From: Deltaproteobacteria bacterium
Lineage (GTDB): Bacteria; Myxococcota_A; UBA796; UBA2385
Direction of reading: 5' to 3'
DNA: 64,000 nucleotides
Assembly (NCBI GenBank): GCA_016792625.1
Contig: JAEUKK010000190.1
Coordinates: 33,180 to 97,179, forward strand
How positions within the stretch are numbered: position 1 is the stretch's first letter; each line of letters opens with the position of its first letter. The notes beneath the pieces are model-generated. The model worked only from the letters and a program-made list of their open reading frames with translations, searched no databases and was not told the origin of the DNA. Positions 51,079 through 59,715 of this stretch are shown one piece after another. Both the position numbers and the translations under genes were made by a program.

Positions 51079-53052
51079 TCAGCCGCCGCAGAGGGGCCCG
51101 CTCCACCGGGTGTCGTTGTCGTCCTCGGCGCACTCATTGACCACGCCCGGCGAGGCCGCGGCCCCGCCGTCGACGCTGGCCCGCAGGTCGATGATCTCGT
51201 TGGCCCCCGCCTCCAAGACCACCTGCTCGGCGGCGGCTTTGCTGCCCGGCGGCAGCTCAGCCATCAGGGTGATCTCGGCGAGGGTGTCGGTGGTCCCGTC
51301 GATCTTGGCCCCGAGCAGGGCCACGCGCGTGCCCGCGGCCACCGCCTCGACCCCGGTGTTCGCCACGGTCACCCAGGCCCAGAGGCGGTCCGACCCACAC
51401 TCATCGACGCAGACGTCGACGATCTCGACGGTCAGGTTGGGCAGCGGGATGGTGCCGGTGGCGGTGGTCAGGTCACCGCTGCGGAAGCTGTTGAAGACCT
51501 CGACGTTGCGCACCGGCGTCGCGGGCACCCGGCCGTCATCGTCGATGTTGGTGATGCTGTAGGCGTGCTGGTTCCAGATGCGGCGCCCCGGGCGCCACGA
51601 CCGGTCCGCGTCGCCGATGACCACTAGGCCGGTGACCGAGGTCGTGTACTCGGTGTTGGGCACCACGATCTCGGCCTGGCCATCCCCATCGACATCCGCG
51701 ATCGGCGGGTACTCGAGCCAGGTCGCGTTGCTGTGGTCGCTCGACTCGAGCTTGATCGCCCCGTCGGGCCCCGAGAAGACCCACAGGCGCGTCTCATCGG
51801 CGTAGACCGCCTCGGCAATGCCGTCGCCCTCAAAGTCAAAGACCGCCGAGCCAGTGTTGCCCGAGCTCGCGTCTTGGGTCACCGCCTGCCACTTGACGCT
51901 GCAGTCGCGCTCAAAGACCGAGTAGCGGCTGCCCGCCGCGGCGGCGAACTCGGCCTCGCCGTCGCCATCGAAGTCGGCCACGGTGGGCGGGCCGCCGTAG
52001 TAGCTGCTGGTCGCGCCCGGGATGGCGGCCGAGCAGAGGATGGCGCCGTTGTCGTCCTGCAGGCGGATCTGCCCGCCGGCGGTCACCACCACCTCGGCCC
52101 GGCTGTCGCTGTCGAAGTTGCCCACCGCCGGGTAGCCGTCACGCTGCCCGTTGCTCCAGATGGCCGAGCCGTCGCGGCGGTAGAGCGCGTTGCCGGCCAC
52201 CACCTCTTGTTGGCCGTCTCCATCGATGTCGTAGCCAAAGGTAGCCGTGCCGACGTTGTCGGGGTTGTTGCCCTTGCCGGCGCTGCCCAAGCCGACCAGG
52301 CGCCCCGCGTTGTCCCAGATCGCCGCGCCGCAGATGATCTCGGGGTTGCCATCGCCGTTGAGGTCGGCCACCGCCGGGTTGTCGCTGGTGCCGTACATGC
52401 CGCCGCCGCTGTAGGCGCTCTCCCAGAGGGTGGCGCCGCTGTGGTCAATGGCGATGACCGTGCCGCCGGTGGTGGGGACGATGATGTCCTGCCAGCCGTC
52501 GTTGTTGATGTCGGCCAGCGCCACGCCGCCCTGGCCCTGCATGCGGTCGATGCGCAGGTTGAGGTGCTCGGCGCCGCCGTCGCCCGAGATCACCCGCAGG
52601 TAGTTCGCGCCATAGTCGTAGTTGCTGTAGGTGATGACCACGATGTCAGGCACGTCGTCTTGGTCAGCGTCACCATCACCATCGTCGTCGGTCAACGAGC
52701 CGACGGCGGGCATCATCATGATCTGCGACGAGTCGCTGCCCACCGCCCAGCTCGACTTTCGCCACTCGACGGTGGGGGTGAAGCTGCCCACCGTCGTGCC
52801 GCTGGCCTCGCAGCTCTCGTCGGTCTCGACCGCGCTGGGCGGGAAGCTCTGGTCTTCGCAGCGGCCGCTGCTGCTGTCACCGCCGCCCCCATCCCCCTGG
52901 CCGTCGCCGCCAGCGCCGCCGCCGGGCCCCGTGTCGCCCCCGGTGTCGCCCTGCTCTGGGTCTTTGTTCGGGTCTTTGGGCCCGGTGAAGCTGTAGTCGC
53001 TGCAGCCGACGAGCAGCAGCGGCAAGAGGGCGAGGCGGCGGGGCGAGTTCAT
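51079..53052 (-). CDS. VCBS/FG-GAP repeat lipoprotein, paralogue 2
   Basis: The 657-residue protein starts at ATG 53052 after GGAGCC. It has a lipobox (ALLPLLLVGCSDY), a Gly/Asp-rich spacer and integrin-like Ca-binding loops: DDDGDGDADQDDVPDIVVIT, ADINNDGWQDIIVP, ADLNGDGNPEIICG, YDIDGDGQQEVVAGN, GNFDSDSRAEVVVTAG, ADFDGDGEAEFAAAAG and ADVDGDGQAEIVVPN. SWRPGRRIWNQHAYSITNID matches paralogue 1, as does the C-terminal NECAEDDNDTRWSGPLC. Two paralogues in 64 kb indicate an expanded surface family. Neighbours: the SPINDLY-like and PEP carboxykinase genes on the same strand; no obvious functional link. Confidence 0.88.
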   Translation of the reverse strand: MNSPRRLALLPLLLVGCSDYSFTGPKDPNKDPEQGDTGGDTGPGGGAGGDGQGDGGGGDSSSGRCEDQSFPPSAVETDESCEASGTTVGSFTPTVEWRKSSWAVGSDSSQIMMMPAVGSLTDDDGDGDADQDDVPDIVVITYSNYDYGANYLRVISGDGGAEHLNLRIDRMQGQGGVALADINNDGWQDIIVPTTGGTVIAIDHSGATLWESAYSGGGMYGTSDNPAVADLNGDGNPEIICGAAIWDNAGRLVGLGSAGKGNNPDNVGTATFGYDIDGDGQQEVVAGNALYRRDGSAIWSNGQRDGYPAVGNFDSDSRAEVVVTAGGQIRLQDDNGAILCSAAIPGATSSYYGGPPTVADFDGDGEAEFAAAAGSRYSVFERDCSVKWQAVTQDASSGNTGSAVFDFEGDGIAEAVYADETRLWVFSGPDGAIKLESSDHSNATWLEYPPIADVDGDGQAEIVVPNTEYTTSVTGLVVIGDADRSWRPGRRIWNQHAYSITNIDDDGRVPATPVRNVEVFNSFRSGDLTTATGTIPLPNLTVEIVDVCVDECGSDRLWAWVTVANTGVEAVAAGTRVALLGAKIDGTTDTLAEITLMAELPPGSKAAAEQVVLEAGANEIIDLRASVDGGAAASPGVVNECAEDDNDTRWSGPLCGG

Positions 53053-53131
53053 GGGGGGCTCCGGCAGAGGGCGCCCCCCACTCTGCCTGAAAACCGAGCC
53101 CCGCGCACGCCCGCCGCGCGCAGGTCGCCGT

Positions 53132-54949
53132 TTAGGGGCTCTGCCAGACGCCCCGCTGGCGGCGCAGACGGGCGCGCAGCCGGTCACGGGCCTGGTGCAG
53201 CTCGGGGGGCAGCCGGTCGCCCAGCTTGTCGAAGAGGGCCTGCTGGTCGTCGAGCTCGGCCATCCAGGGCCCCGGGTCGACCGCTTGCAAGGCCCCGAAG
53301 GTGCCGGCGGGCAGCTCCAGCCCCGCCCAGCGCAGGGCGTCGGCGGGCGGCTGCCAGCCCAGCGGGCCCTCGGCGGCGGGCGCCTGACCGGCGGCCCGAT
53401 CCAGGGCCCAGGCGAGCACGCGCAGGTTGTCGCCGAAGCCCGGCCAGAGGAAGCGCCCGTCCTCACCCTTGCGGAACCAGTTGACCCGGAAGATGGGCGG
53501 CGGCGCCTGCAGGCCCGCGCCCACAGTCAGCCAGTGGTCGCAATAGTCGCCGACGTGGTAGCCGCAGAAGGGCAACATGGCGAAGGGGTCGCGGCGCACC
53601 GCCGCCTGACCCACCGCCGCGGCGGTGGCCTCAGACCCCATGGTCGCCGCCCAATACACGCCCTCGGCCCAGGACTGGGCCTGGACGACCAGCGGCTGGG
53701 TGTGCGACTGCCGGCCGCCAAACAAGAAGGCGGCGATGGGCACACCCGCCGGGTCATCGCTGGCCGGGTCGACGGTCGGGCACTGCGAGAGCGGCGCGGT
53801 GAAGCGGGCGTTGGGGTGGGCCGCCTTCCGACCGCAGCCGGGCGTCCAGGGCTGGCCGGTCCAGTCGATGGCCGTGGCGGGCGGGTCTTTGCTCATGCCC
53901 TCCCACCAGACGTCGCCCTCGGGGGTCAGCGCCACGTTGGTGAAGATGCAATTGGCGTACAGCGCGGCCATCGCGTTGGGGTTCGTGTCCCAGCCGGTGC
54001 CCGGCGCGACCCCAAAAAAGCCGTTCTCGGGGTTGATGGCCCGCAGGCTGCCGTCGGCGGCGGGCTTGATCCAGGCGATGTCATCACCCACCGTCCAGAC
54101 CTTCCAGCCCGGGAAGCCCGCCGGCGGCTGCATCATGGCGAAGTTGGTCTTGCCGCAGGCCGAGGGGAAGGCCGCCGCGGCGTATTGGCGCTGGCCGTCG
54201 GGCCGCTCGACGCCGACGATGAGCATGTGCTCGGCCAGCCAGCCCTCGGCGCGGGCCATGGTGCTGGCGATGCGCAGGGCGAAGCACTTCTTGCCCAGCA
54301 GGGCGTTGCCGCCATAACCCGAGCCAAAGCTCCAGATCTCGCGGGTGGCGGGGAAGTGCGCGATGGTGATCTGGTCGGGCGCGCAGGGCCAGGGCACGTC
54401 GGCATGGCCCTGGGCCAGCGGCGCGCCGACGCTGTGCACGCAGGGCACGAATTCGCCGTCGTCGCCGAGCACGTCGAGCGCACCTTGGCCCATGCGGGTC
54501 ATGATGCGCATGTTCAGCACCGCATAGGCCGAGTCCGTGAGCTGCACGCCAATGTGGGCGATCGGCGAGCCCAGCGGCCCCATCGAGAAGGGCACCACAT
54601 AGAGCGTGCGGCCGCGCATGCAGCCCGAGAACAGCCCGCGCAGGGTCACCCGCATCTGCGCGGGGTCGCGGTGGTGGTTGGTCGGCCCGGCGTCGGCGGG
54701 GTCGTCGGTGCAGATAAAGGTGCGGTCCTCTACGCGAGCGACGTCGCGCACGTCGCTTCGGGCGAGAAAGCTGTTCGGCCGCAGGGCCGGGTTGAGCCGA
54801 ATCAACGTGCCCTGGGCGACCAACAGGTCGGCCAGCGCCGCGGCCTCGTCTGCGCTGCCGTCGCAGAGGTGCACCCGGTCGGGCTGACAGAGGGCGACGA
54901 GCTCGTCGATCCAGGCGAGCAGGCGGGCGTGGGTCGTGGTGCCGGGCAT
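53132..54949 (-). CDS. pckG: Phosphoenolpyruvate carboxykinase (GTP)
   Basis: The 605-residue cytoplasmic enzyme converts oxaloacetate + GTP to PEP + CO2, the first gluconeogenic step. It shows RTLYVVPFSMGPLGSPIAHI, FGSGYGGNALLGKKCFALRI, the nucleotide loop FPSACGKTNFAMM (about 261-275, with the GTP-type A-C-G-K-T), VGDDIAWIKP and INPENGFFGVAPGT. The length fits GTP-dependent enzymes rather than ATP-dependent ones. GGAGGTTCG precedes ATG 54949. The 186-nt gap upstream to 55135 has no gene. Confidence 0.97.
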   Translation of the reverse strand: MPGTTTHARLLAWIDELVALCQPDRVHLCDGSADEAAALADLLVAQGTLIRLNPALRPNSFLARSDVRDVARVEDRTFICTDDPADAGPTNHHRDPAQMRVTLRGLFSGCMRGRTLYVVPFSMGPLGSPIAHIGVQLTDSAYAVLNMRIMTRMGQGALDVLGDDGEFVPCVHSVGAPLAQGHADVPWPCAPDQITIAHFPATREIWSFGSGYGGNALLGKKCFALRIASTMARAEGWLAEHMLIVGVERPDGQRQYAAAAFPSACGKTNFAMMQPPAGFPGWKVWTVGDDIAWIKPAADGSLRAINPENGFFGVAPGTGWDTNPNAMAALYANCIFTNVALTPEGDVWWEGMSKDPPATAIDWTGQPWTPGCGRKAAHPNARFTAPLSQCPTVDPASDDPAGVPIAAFLFGGRQSHTQPLVVQAQSWAEGVYWAATMGSEATAAAVGQAAVRRDPFAMLPFCGYHVGDYCDHWLTVGAGLQAPPPIFRVNWFRKGEDGRFLWPGFGDNLRVLAWALDRAAGQAPAAEGPLGWQPPADALRWAGLELPAGTFGALQAVDPGPWMAELDDQQALFDKLGDRLPPELHQARDRLRARLRRQRGVWQSP

Positions 54950-55135
54950 CGAACCTCCAGGTGCGGGCGGGAGGGCCTGCTTATCGAGGAGCGCCGCGGC
55001 GGGGCGGGCGCTCCGCCTGCGGGCCGTCAGGCCGCGGCCCGGTCGCCGGGGGCGGCCGGCTTTTTCTGCGCCCCAGTGTCAGGATCGAGCGCCCCGCAGC
55101 CGACCGTGAGGTAGGCTCCTGTCCGCGGAGGCACC

Positions 55136-56233
55136 ATGTCCGTCACCAGCGCGCCCACCAGCACTATCAGCAGCGGCGCCAAAGCCGCGTCCAAGACCAC
55201 CGCCAGCCCCGCGTCGGCGGGCAGCGGCTCCTCGGTGGCGGCCGCGGCGGCCCACGGCATCGCGGCCCCGGCGGCGGCGGCCCCTGCAGCGGCGGCCCCC
55301 GCCAAGAAGGGCCACCTTCAGCAGATCGCCGACAGCGACAAGTCGCTGGCCGTCTCGGGCCTCAAGTCCATGGGCGGGCTGGCCAAGGGCAGCGAGTCCT
55401 CGGTCGAGCGCAGCTTTGGCGCGGGGGCCAAGGCCCCGGTCAGCAAGACCAGCACCTCCGAGAGCAGCCTGCTGGGCGCCAAAGCCGCCGACCCGAGCGC
55501 CAAGCTCAGCGCAGGCCCGGCGAGCCTGAGCGCCAAGGCCAAGCCGGCGAGCCCGGCCACCGGCGGCGCGGGGGCCAAGCCGGCGCCGAGCACCGCCCAG
55601 CAGGTCAAGGGCGCGCTCAAAGAGGCCGGGGTCAGCGACACGGTGTGGAAGGCCGACGCCTCGGCCACCGGCAAACGGTACGGCGGCGGCGACAAGGCCC
55701 AGAGCTTCGTCGACATCGCCAAGGCCCAGGCCGGCGCCAAGGCCGGCTACAGCGCCAACAAAGACGGCGTCAAGGGCGAGGTCTCGGGCAGCGCAGCGGC
55801 CCGCCTCGTCGAGGCCCAGGCCAAGGGCAAGACCAAGGGCGCGGTGGGCCAGCTCGGCGGCGAGGCCAACGCCAAGCTGCTGGGCGCCGAGGCCAGCGGC
55901 TCGGTGGGCGCGGGGGTCGACTGGTCCAAGGGCGAGGCCAGCGCCAAGGCCAAGGGTGAGGTCGGCGCCTACCTCGCCAAGGCCTCGGGCAAAGCCGAGG
56001 GCGGCTTCCGCATCCCCTTCACCAACATCTTGGTGGGCGGCGGCGTCGAGGCGGGCGGCCAGATCGGCGCCGGCGCGGGCGGCGAGGCCAGCGCGAGCAT
56101 GGGGGCCGAGGGTTTTAAGGCCAGCCTCAAGGGCAGCGCGGCGCTGGGCATCGGCGGCAACCTCGGCTTCAACTTCGGCGTCAGCAAGGCCGAGGGCGAC
56201 AAGGGCTGGTTCGACGGCGCCGGCTGGTGGTGA
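55136..56233 (+). CDS. Ala/Gly/Lys/Ser-rich repetitive protein (toxin-stalk-like)
   Basis: The 365-residue product starts at ATG 55136 after GGAGGC. It has no signal peptide. Residues 1-130 are low-complexity Ser/Ala/Lys. From about 150 the sequence is built of alternating Ala/Gly with Lys and Glu (GYSANKDGVKGEVSGSAAAR, GAEASGSVGAGVDWSKGEAS, KAKGEVGAYLAKASGKAEGG), then a glycine-rich amphipathic tail (NILVGGGVEAGGQIGAGAGG, LGIGGNLGFNFGVSK) ending GWFDGAGWW. This looks like the repetitive linker of polymorphic-toxin or secreted-effector proteins, with no toxin domain recognised. A relation to the large 1219-residue protein at 25.7-29.3 kb is suggested only by style. Confidence 0.6.
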   Translation: MSVTSAPTSTISSGAKAASKTTASPASAGSGSSVAAAAAHGIAAPAAAAPAAAAPAKKGHLQQIADSDKSLAVSGLKSMGGLAKGSESSVERSFGAGAKAPVSKTSTSESSLLGAKAADPSAKLSAGPASLSAKAKPASPATGGAGAKPAPSTAQQVKGALKEAGVSDTVWKADASATGKRYGGGDKAQSFVDIAKAQAGAKAGYSANKDGVKGEVSGSAAARLVEAQAKGKTKGAVGQLGGEANAKLLGAEASGSVGAGVDWSKGEASAKAKGEVGAYLAKASGKAEGGFRIPFTNILVGGGVEAGGQIGAGAGGEASASMGAEGFKASLKGSAALGIGGNLGFNFGVSKAEGDKGWFDGAGWW

Positions 56234-56486
56234 GCCCCGCGGGCTGACCGACCGAGGGTGGGGCGGCCCCCGGCGCGCCGCGCCGGGGCCGGGTGCTGCG
56301 GGGCTCGCTGGCGCTCGGCCGGCGGGCGCCGGCCGCTGCGCGCCCCTCCGCCCCCTGCCGCGCGCGAGGCGGGCCTGGGCGTGGGGCGCGCGTGCACCGG
56401 CGCGGCCCCAAGCGGCAGCCCTGGGGCCGGTCGGCTAGATCCGCCCCGCGGACGACCCGCGCACGCCTCCCGCCCCCGAGCTGAGC

Positions 56487-57161
56487 ATGCACACCCTGAT
56501 GGACCCCCCGAGCAAGACCACCGGCTCCTGCCTCAAGTGCGGCGCCACCTATGCCAACAGCCATATGGGCACGCACCTCGCCCGCTGCCACGGCGCGGGT
56601 GATGCGCTGCACCTCGTGATCACCGGCGGCGGCAACACCTGGTGGATGCACCTCGCCGCGCGCCCCACGACCACGCTGCGTGACCTCGACCACCACCTGC
56701 GCGCCACCTGGCTCGAGTGCTGCGGCCACCTCAGCTCGTTCACCATCAACGGCGTCCCCTACGAAGAGATCGATCCTGACGCCGACTTCAGCTGGTACTC
56801 CGCCGCGCCCCGGTCGGTCGCCGCCCGGCTGACCAAGGTGCTCGCGGTCGGCAGCACCTTCGACTACGTCTACGATTTTGGCTCGAGCACCGAGCTCGAC
56901 GGCCGGGTGCGGGGCACCATCGCCGCCGGCAAGCGCAAGATCACGCTGCTCGCCCAAAACGCGCCGATCGCCTGGGCCTGCGCGGCCTGCGGCGGCCCGG
57001 CCACCCGCGCCTGTGGCTGCTGCCAGGCCCTGCGCTGCGCCCCCTGCTGCGACCAAGGGCAGCGCTGCGACTGCTTCGACGACGCCGACGAGGGCTGGCT
57101 GCCCGTGGTCAACTCACCGCGGGTCGGGGTCTGCGGCTACGAGGGGCCACACGCGGGCTGA
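56487..57161 (+). CDS. pRiA4b ORF-3-like protein with zinc-finger ends
   Basis: The 224-residue protein starts at ATG 56487 (a second ATG is at 56499). Its N-terminal finger is SCLKCGATYANSHMGTHLAR then CHG (Cys15, Cys18, His26, His30 or Cys34/His35). The middle domain (WWMHLAARPTTTLRDLDHHL, HLSSFTINGVPYEEID, VGSTFDYVYDFGSSTELDG) is the plasmid pRiA4b ORF-3-like fold, whose function is unknown and which is often carried on mobile elements. The C-terminus is Cys-rich (ACAACGGPATRACGCCQALR, then CAPCCDQGQRCDCF), possibly a second zinc module. No transposase or inverted repeats were seen here. The 253-nt gap upstream is only GC-rich inverted-repeat DNA. Confidence 0.75.
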   Translation: MHTLMDPPSKTTGSCLKCGATYANSHMGTHLARCHGAGDALHLVITGGGNTWWMHLAARPTTTLRDLDHHLRATWLECCGHLSSFTINGVPYEEIDPDADFSWYSAAPRSVAARLTKVLAVGSTFDYVYDFGSSTELDGRVRGTIAAGKRKITLLAQNAPIAWACAACGGPATRACGCCQALRCAPCCDQGQRCDCFDDADEGWLPVVNSPRVGVCGYEGPHAG

Positions 57162-57248
57162 GGGCCGCGGCGGCGGCCCCGCCGGCGCCGACCTGCCCCC
57201 AATCCGCCCACCCTGCGCCGACCGCCATCCCCCACCGAGGCCGACCGC

Positions 57249-57623
57249 ATGCCCACCCTCCGCATCATCGGCCTCGCCCTCGCGGTCCTCGGCGCGCTCA
57301 TGGCCGCGCTCCCCGACCTGCTGCCGCCGCTCAGCGGGCGCCTCACCCCCGACGCGGGCACCTACGCGCTGATCGAGCGCCGGGTGCGGGGCGGCATGGT
57401 GCTCGGCGTGGGCCTCGTCTTGTGGGCGCGCCCCGCGCTGAGGCCCTGGTCGACCCTGGTGCCGACGGTCGCGGCCTACTTCGTCGCGGGCGCGCTGGCG
57501 GTGCGCATGGCGGGCATCGTGCTCGACGGCCCCGAGCCCCGACAGTGGGCCTGGGTCGCCGCCGAGGCGCTGGTGATCGGGCTGGCCGGCCTGTGGCTGT
57601 GGCGGGCGGCGCTCACGGCCTGA
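57249..57623 (+). CDS. Small four-helix membrane protein (DUF4345-like?)
   Basis: The 124-residue protein has four hydrophobic segments (RIIGLALAVLGALMAALPDL, VRGGMVLGVGLVLWARPALR, LVPTVAAYFVAGALAVRMAG, AWVAAEALVIGLAGLWLWRA). The small conserved acidic/Arg residues between helices 1 and 2 (YALIERRVRG) resemble DUF4345-type integral membrane proteins; this is tentative. ATG 57249 has only a weak ribosome site (CCGACCGC). Confidence 0.6.
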   Translation: MPTLRIIGLALAVLGALMAALPDLLPPLSGRLTPDAGTYALIERRVRGGMVLGVGLVLWARPALRPWSTLVPTVAAYFVAGALAVRMAGIVLDGPEPRQWAWVAAEALVIGLAGLWLWRAALTA

Positions 57624-57660
57624 GCGCCCGCGTGCCGGCCTCCGGGGTCGGCGCATCAAC

Positions 57661-57993
57661 GCGATGCAGCTGCGGGGCACCTTCACCGCAGACGGCAGCA
57701 GCCTCGGTGGGGGGCGTATGCTGGGCGAGGTCGACCTGCCCAGCGCCGGCGCGGCGCTGGAACACTGGCTCGGCCTCACCGATCCCGACGATGCCTTTTC
57801 GCTGCTCATCGGCTTTGGGTCTGTCTGTGACCCCTGCACTACAGACGGCCGCAGCTACTGCCTCGTGATCGAGATCGACCAGATCTCTGGCGAGCAGGTC
57901 GAGGCTGAGCTCTCTTGTGTCGACGAGGTCAGCTGCCACCCGCTGTGCTCCACCAGCACCTGCGACGACCCCGGCACGGGGGAGTGTCTCTGA
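57661..57993 (+). pseudogene. 3' remnant of a duplicated Cys-rich lipoprotein gene
   Basis: The frame from about 57661 to TGA 57993 encodes MQLRGTFTADGSSLGG through LSCVDEVSCHPLCSTSTC and ends GECL. This matches only the last ~110 residues of the full-length neighbour at 58291-59568 (MQLTGVFLEDGTSFVDGRMS, LSCVDEAECHPLCATSTC, GECL). The upstream two-thirds, signal peptide and lipobox are missing, and no ribosome site precedes the ATG at 57664. Its stop is exactly 1575 bp before the neighbour's stop, and the following repeat copies keep the same offset. Probably the non-functional remainder of an old tandem duplication. Confidence 0.75.
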
Positions 57994-58010
57994 CCGCCCC
58001 CGCTGCGCCC

Positions 58011-58134
58011 GCCTCGCGCGCGCCAGGCCGGCCGAAGGGCGGCGCGCAGCGCCGGACGCGCCCCTGGGCGCGGCCGAGGGCGCAGCCCGAGCCCGCAGGA
58101 GGGCCGCCGACGGCCCCAGGCCGGCGGGGCGCCC
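58011..58134. repeat. GC-rich dyad repeat, copy C
   Basis: It begins GCCTCGCGCGCGCCAGGCC and ends CCGGCGGGGCGCCC, the reverse orientation of copies A and B. It differs from copy D, 1575 bp downstream, at only about two of 124 positions, although the gene fragments ahead of the two copies have diverged strongly. The rest of the gap to the next start has no gene. Confidence 0.7.
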
Positions 58135-58290
58135 CATCCGCCACCGCCGCGGGTATTTGCCGGCAACAGGCCAACGATCTGCAGATCGCGCTTGTGGCGC
58201 CGCGGCGCTGCATGTAGGCTCGACCTGTGGGGTGGGCACGCCGCCAGACCTTGGCGACCCACCACACGCCCACCCGACCCGGAGCCCCCC

Positions 58291-59568
58291 ATGCGCAGCA
58301 CACCCTCCAGTACGTTGACCACCACGCTGACCACCACGCTGACCACCGCGCTGACCACCGCCAGGGCCGCCTTGCTCTGCGCAGGGGGCCTCGCGCTCGG
58401 CGCCTGCGCGGCTGAGCCCAAGGGCGACGGCACCGGCGCGGCGGGCGCAGTCAGCCCCGCAGACGGCGCCGATGCCGGTGAGGCCGGAGACGAGGGCGGC
58501 GCCGAAGCGGGCGACGAGGGCGGCGCCGAAGGGGGCGACGCGGGCGACGGTGAGGGCGGCGGCTCGGGTGGGGGTGGCGGCTCGGGCGGCGGCTCTGGGG
58601 GTGGGAGTGGTGGCGCAGGCGGCGACAGCGGCGATGACTGTGAGACCGACTTTTATTTTTCGGACCCGAGCCCCGGCAGCGTCGACCACTACTTCCTCGA
58701 CCCCATCACCATCAGCGTGACCGATGGTGACCCCTCTGCCACCCTGTCTCTGCGCCTCGCGTCGGGTGAGCCGGTCGAGGGCGAGGTCGTGCCATGGGAG
58801 TACCTGGGCCTGCACTTTGTGCCCGCTGCGCCGCTGCTCCCGCTGACCACCTACGAGATCGAGGCCTCGGTCTGCCGCGGCCTGCTCTCGCGCACCGCCC
58901 GCTTCACGACCAGCGCAGATGGGGCGCCGCTGGCGGTCGACATCACCGGGCAGACCTATGACATCAACTTCAACCGCGCGCGGCTCTGGTCGCCCTCGAT
59001 CATCAGCCTCTTCGTGAGCGGCTTCGACACCGACCTGCTGCTTCAGGTCGAGGGGGTCGACAGCGAGGCCGTACACTTCGCCGGCGCACAGGCAGAGCGC
59101 GCGCCCAGCCCCGTGCAAGACCACTGCCGCCCTTCGGTCAGCCTGCCGCCCGCCCGGTTCTACGACCCCAATTTTGTGATCGGCCCCGCCGCGACCACCT
59201 TCTGGTTGCCCGACTTCCCCTTCCCGATGCTCGACATGCAGCTCACCGGTGTCTTCCTCGAAGATGGCACCAGCTTCGTCGACGGGCGCATGTCGGGGGT
59301 GATCGACCTGCGTGAAGTTGAGCACGAGCTCCTCGAAGGGTATCTGGGGCTGACAGACCTCGACGAGGTCTGTACATTTCTGCGCGAGTGGGGCAGCCCC
59401 TGCCAAGCCTGCGCGAGCGATGGCGAAGCGCGCTGCTTTCCATGGCACGTCCTCAGCGTCGAGGGGCGCCTCGTCGACGCGCCGCTCAGCTGCGTCGACG
59501 AAGCCGAGTGCCACCCGCTGTGCGCCACCAGCACCTGCGAAGACCCCGCCGCGGGGGAGTGTCTCTGA
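58291..59568 (+). CDS. Cys-rich Ig-like lipoprotein, full-length paralogue
   Basis: The 425-residue protein starts at ATG 58291 after GGAGCC. An unusual N-terminus of Thr-Leu triplets (TLTTTLTTTLTTALTT) precedes a lipobox (LCAGGLALGACAAE) and a Gly/Asp/Glu linker. The middle resembles a Big-type Ig domain (ISVTDGDPSATLSLRLASGE, PLLPLTTYEIEASVC). The C-terminal domain is Cys-rich, with SCVDEAECHPLCATSTCEDP and GECL. Its function is not recognised; it is probably a surface lipoprotein. The immediately upstream fragment is a truncated copy of its 3' end. Confidence 0.75.
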   Translation: MRSTPSSTLTTTLTTTLTTALTTARAALLCAGGLALGACAAEPKGDGTGAAGAVSPADGADAGEAGDEGGAEAGDEGGAEGGDAGDGEGGGSGGGGGSGGGSGGGSGGAGGDSGDDCETDFYFSDPSPGSVDHYFLDPITISVTDGDPSATLSLRLASGEPVEGEVVPWEYLGLHFVPAAPLLPLTTYEIEASVCRGLLSRTARFTTSADGAPLAVDITGQTYDINFNRARLWSPSIISLFVSGFDTDLLLQVEGVDSEAVHFAGAQAERAPSPVQDHCRPSVSLPPARFYDPNFVIGPAATTFWLPDFPFPMLDMQLTGVFLEDGTSFVDGRMSGVIDLREVEHELLEGYLGLTDLDEVCTFLREWGSPCQACASDGEARCFPWHVLSVEGRLVDAPLSCVDEAECHPLCATSTCEDPAAGECL

Positions 59569-59585
59569 CCGCCCCCGCCACCCCC

Positions 59586-59709
59586 GCCTCGCGCGCGCCA
59601 GGCCGGCCGAAGGGCGGCGCGCAGCGCCGGGCGCGCCCCTGGGCGCGACCGAGGGCGCAGCCCGAGCCCGCAGGAGGGCCGCCGACGGCCCCAGGCCGGC
59701 GGGGCGCCC
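59586..59709. repeat. GC-rich dyad repeat, copy D (convergent gap)
   Basis: Nearly identical to copy C. It lies between the stop of the Cys-rich lipoprotein gene and the stop of the DUF262 gene, which is another convergent junction. Confidence 0.7.
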
Positions 59710-59715
59710 GGTTGT

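Noticed and set aside
56234..57161. Insertion sequence carrying the pRiA4b-type gene
   Set aside because: No transposase, flanking terminal inverted repeats or target-site duplication was seen.
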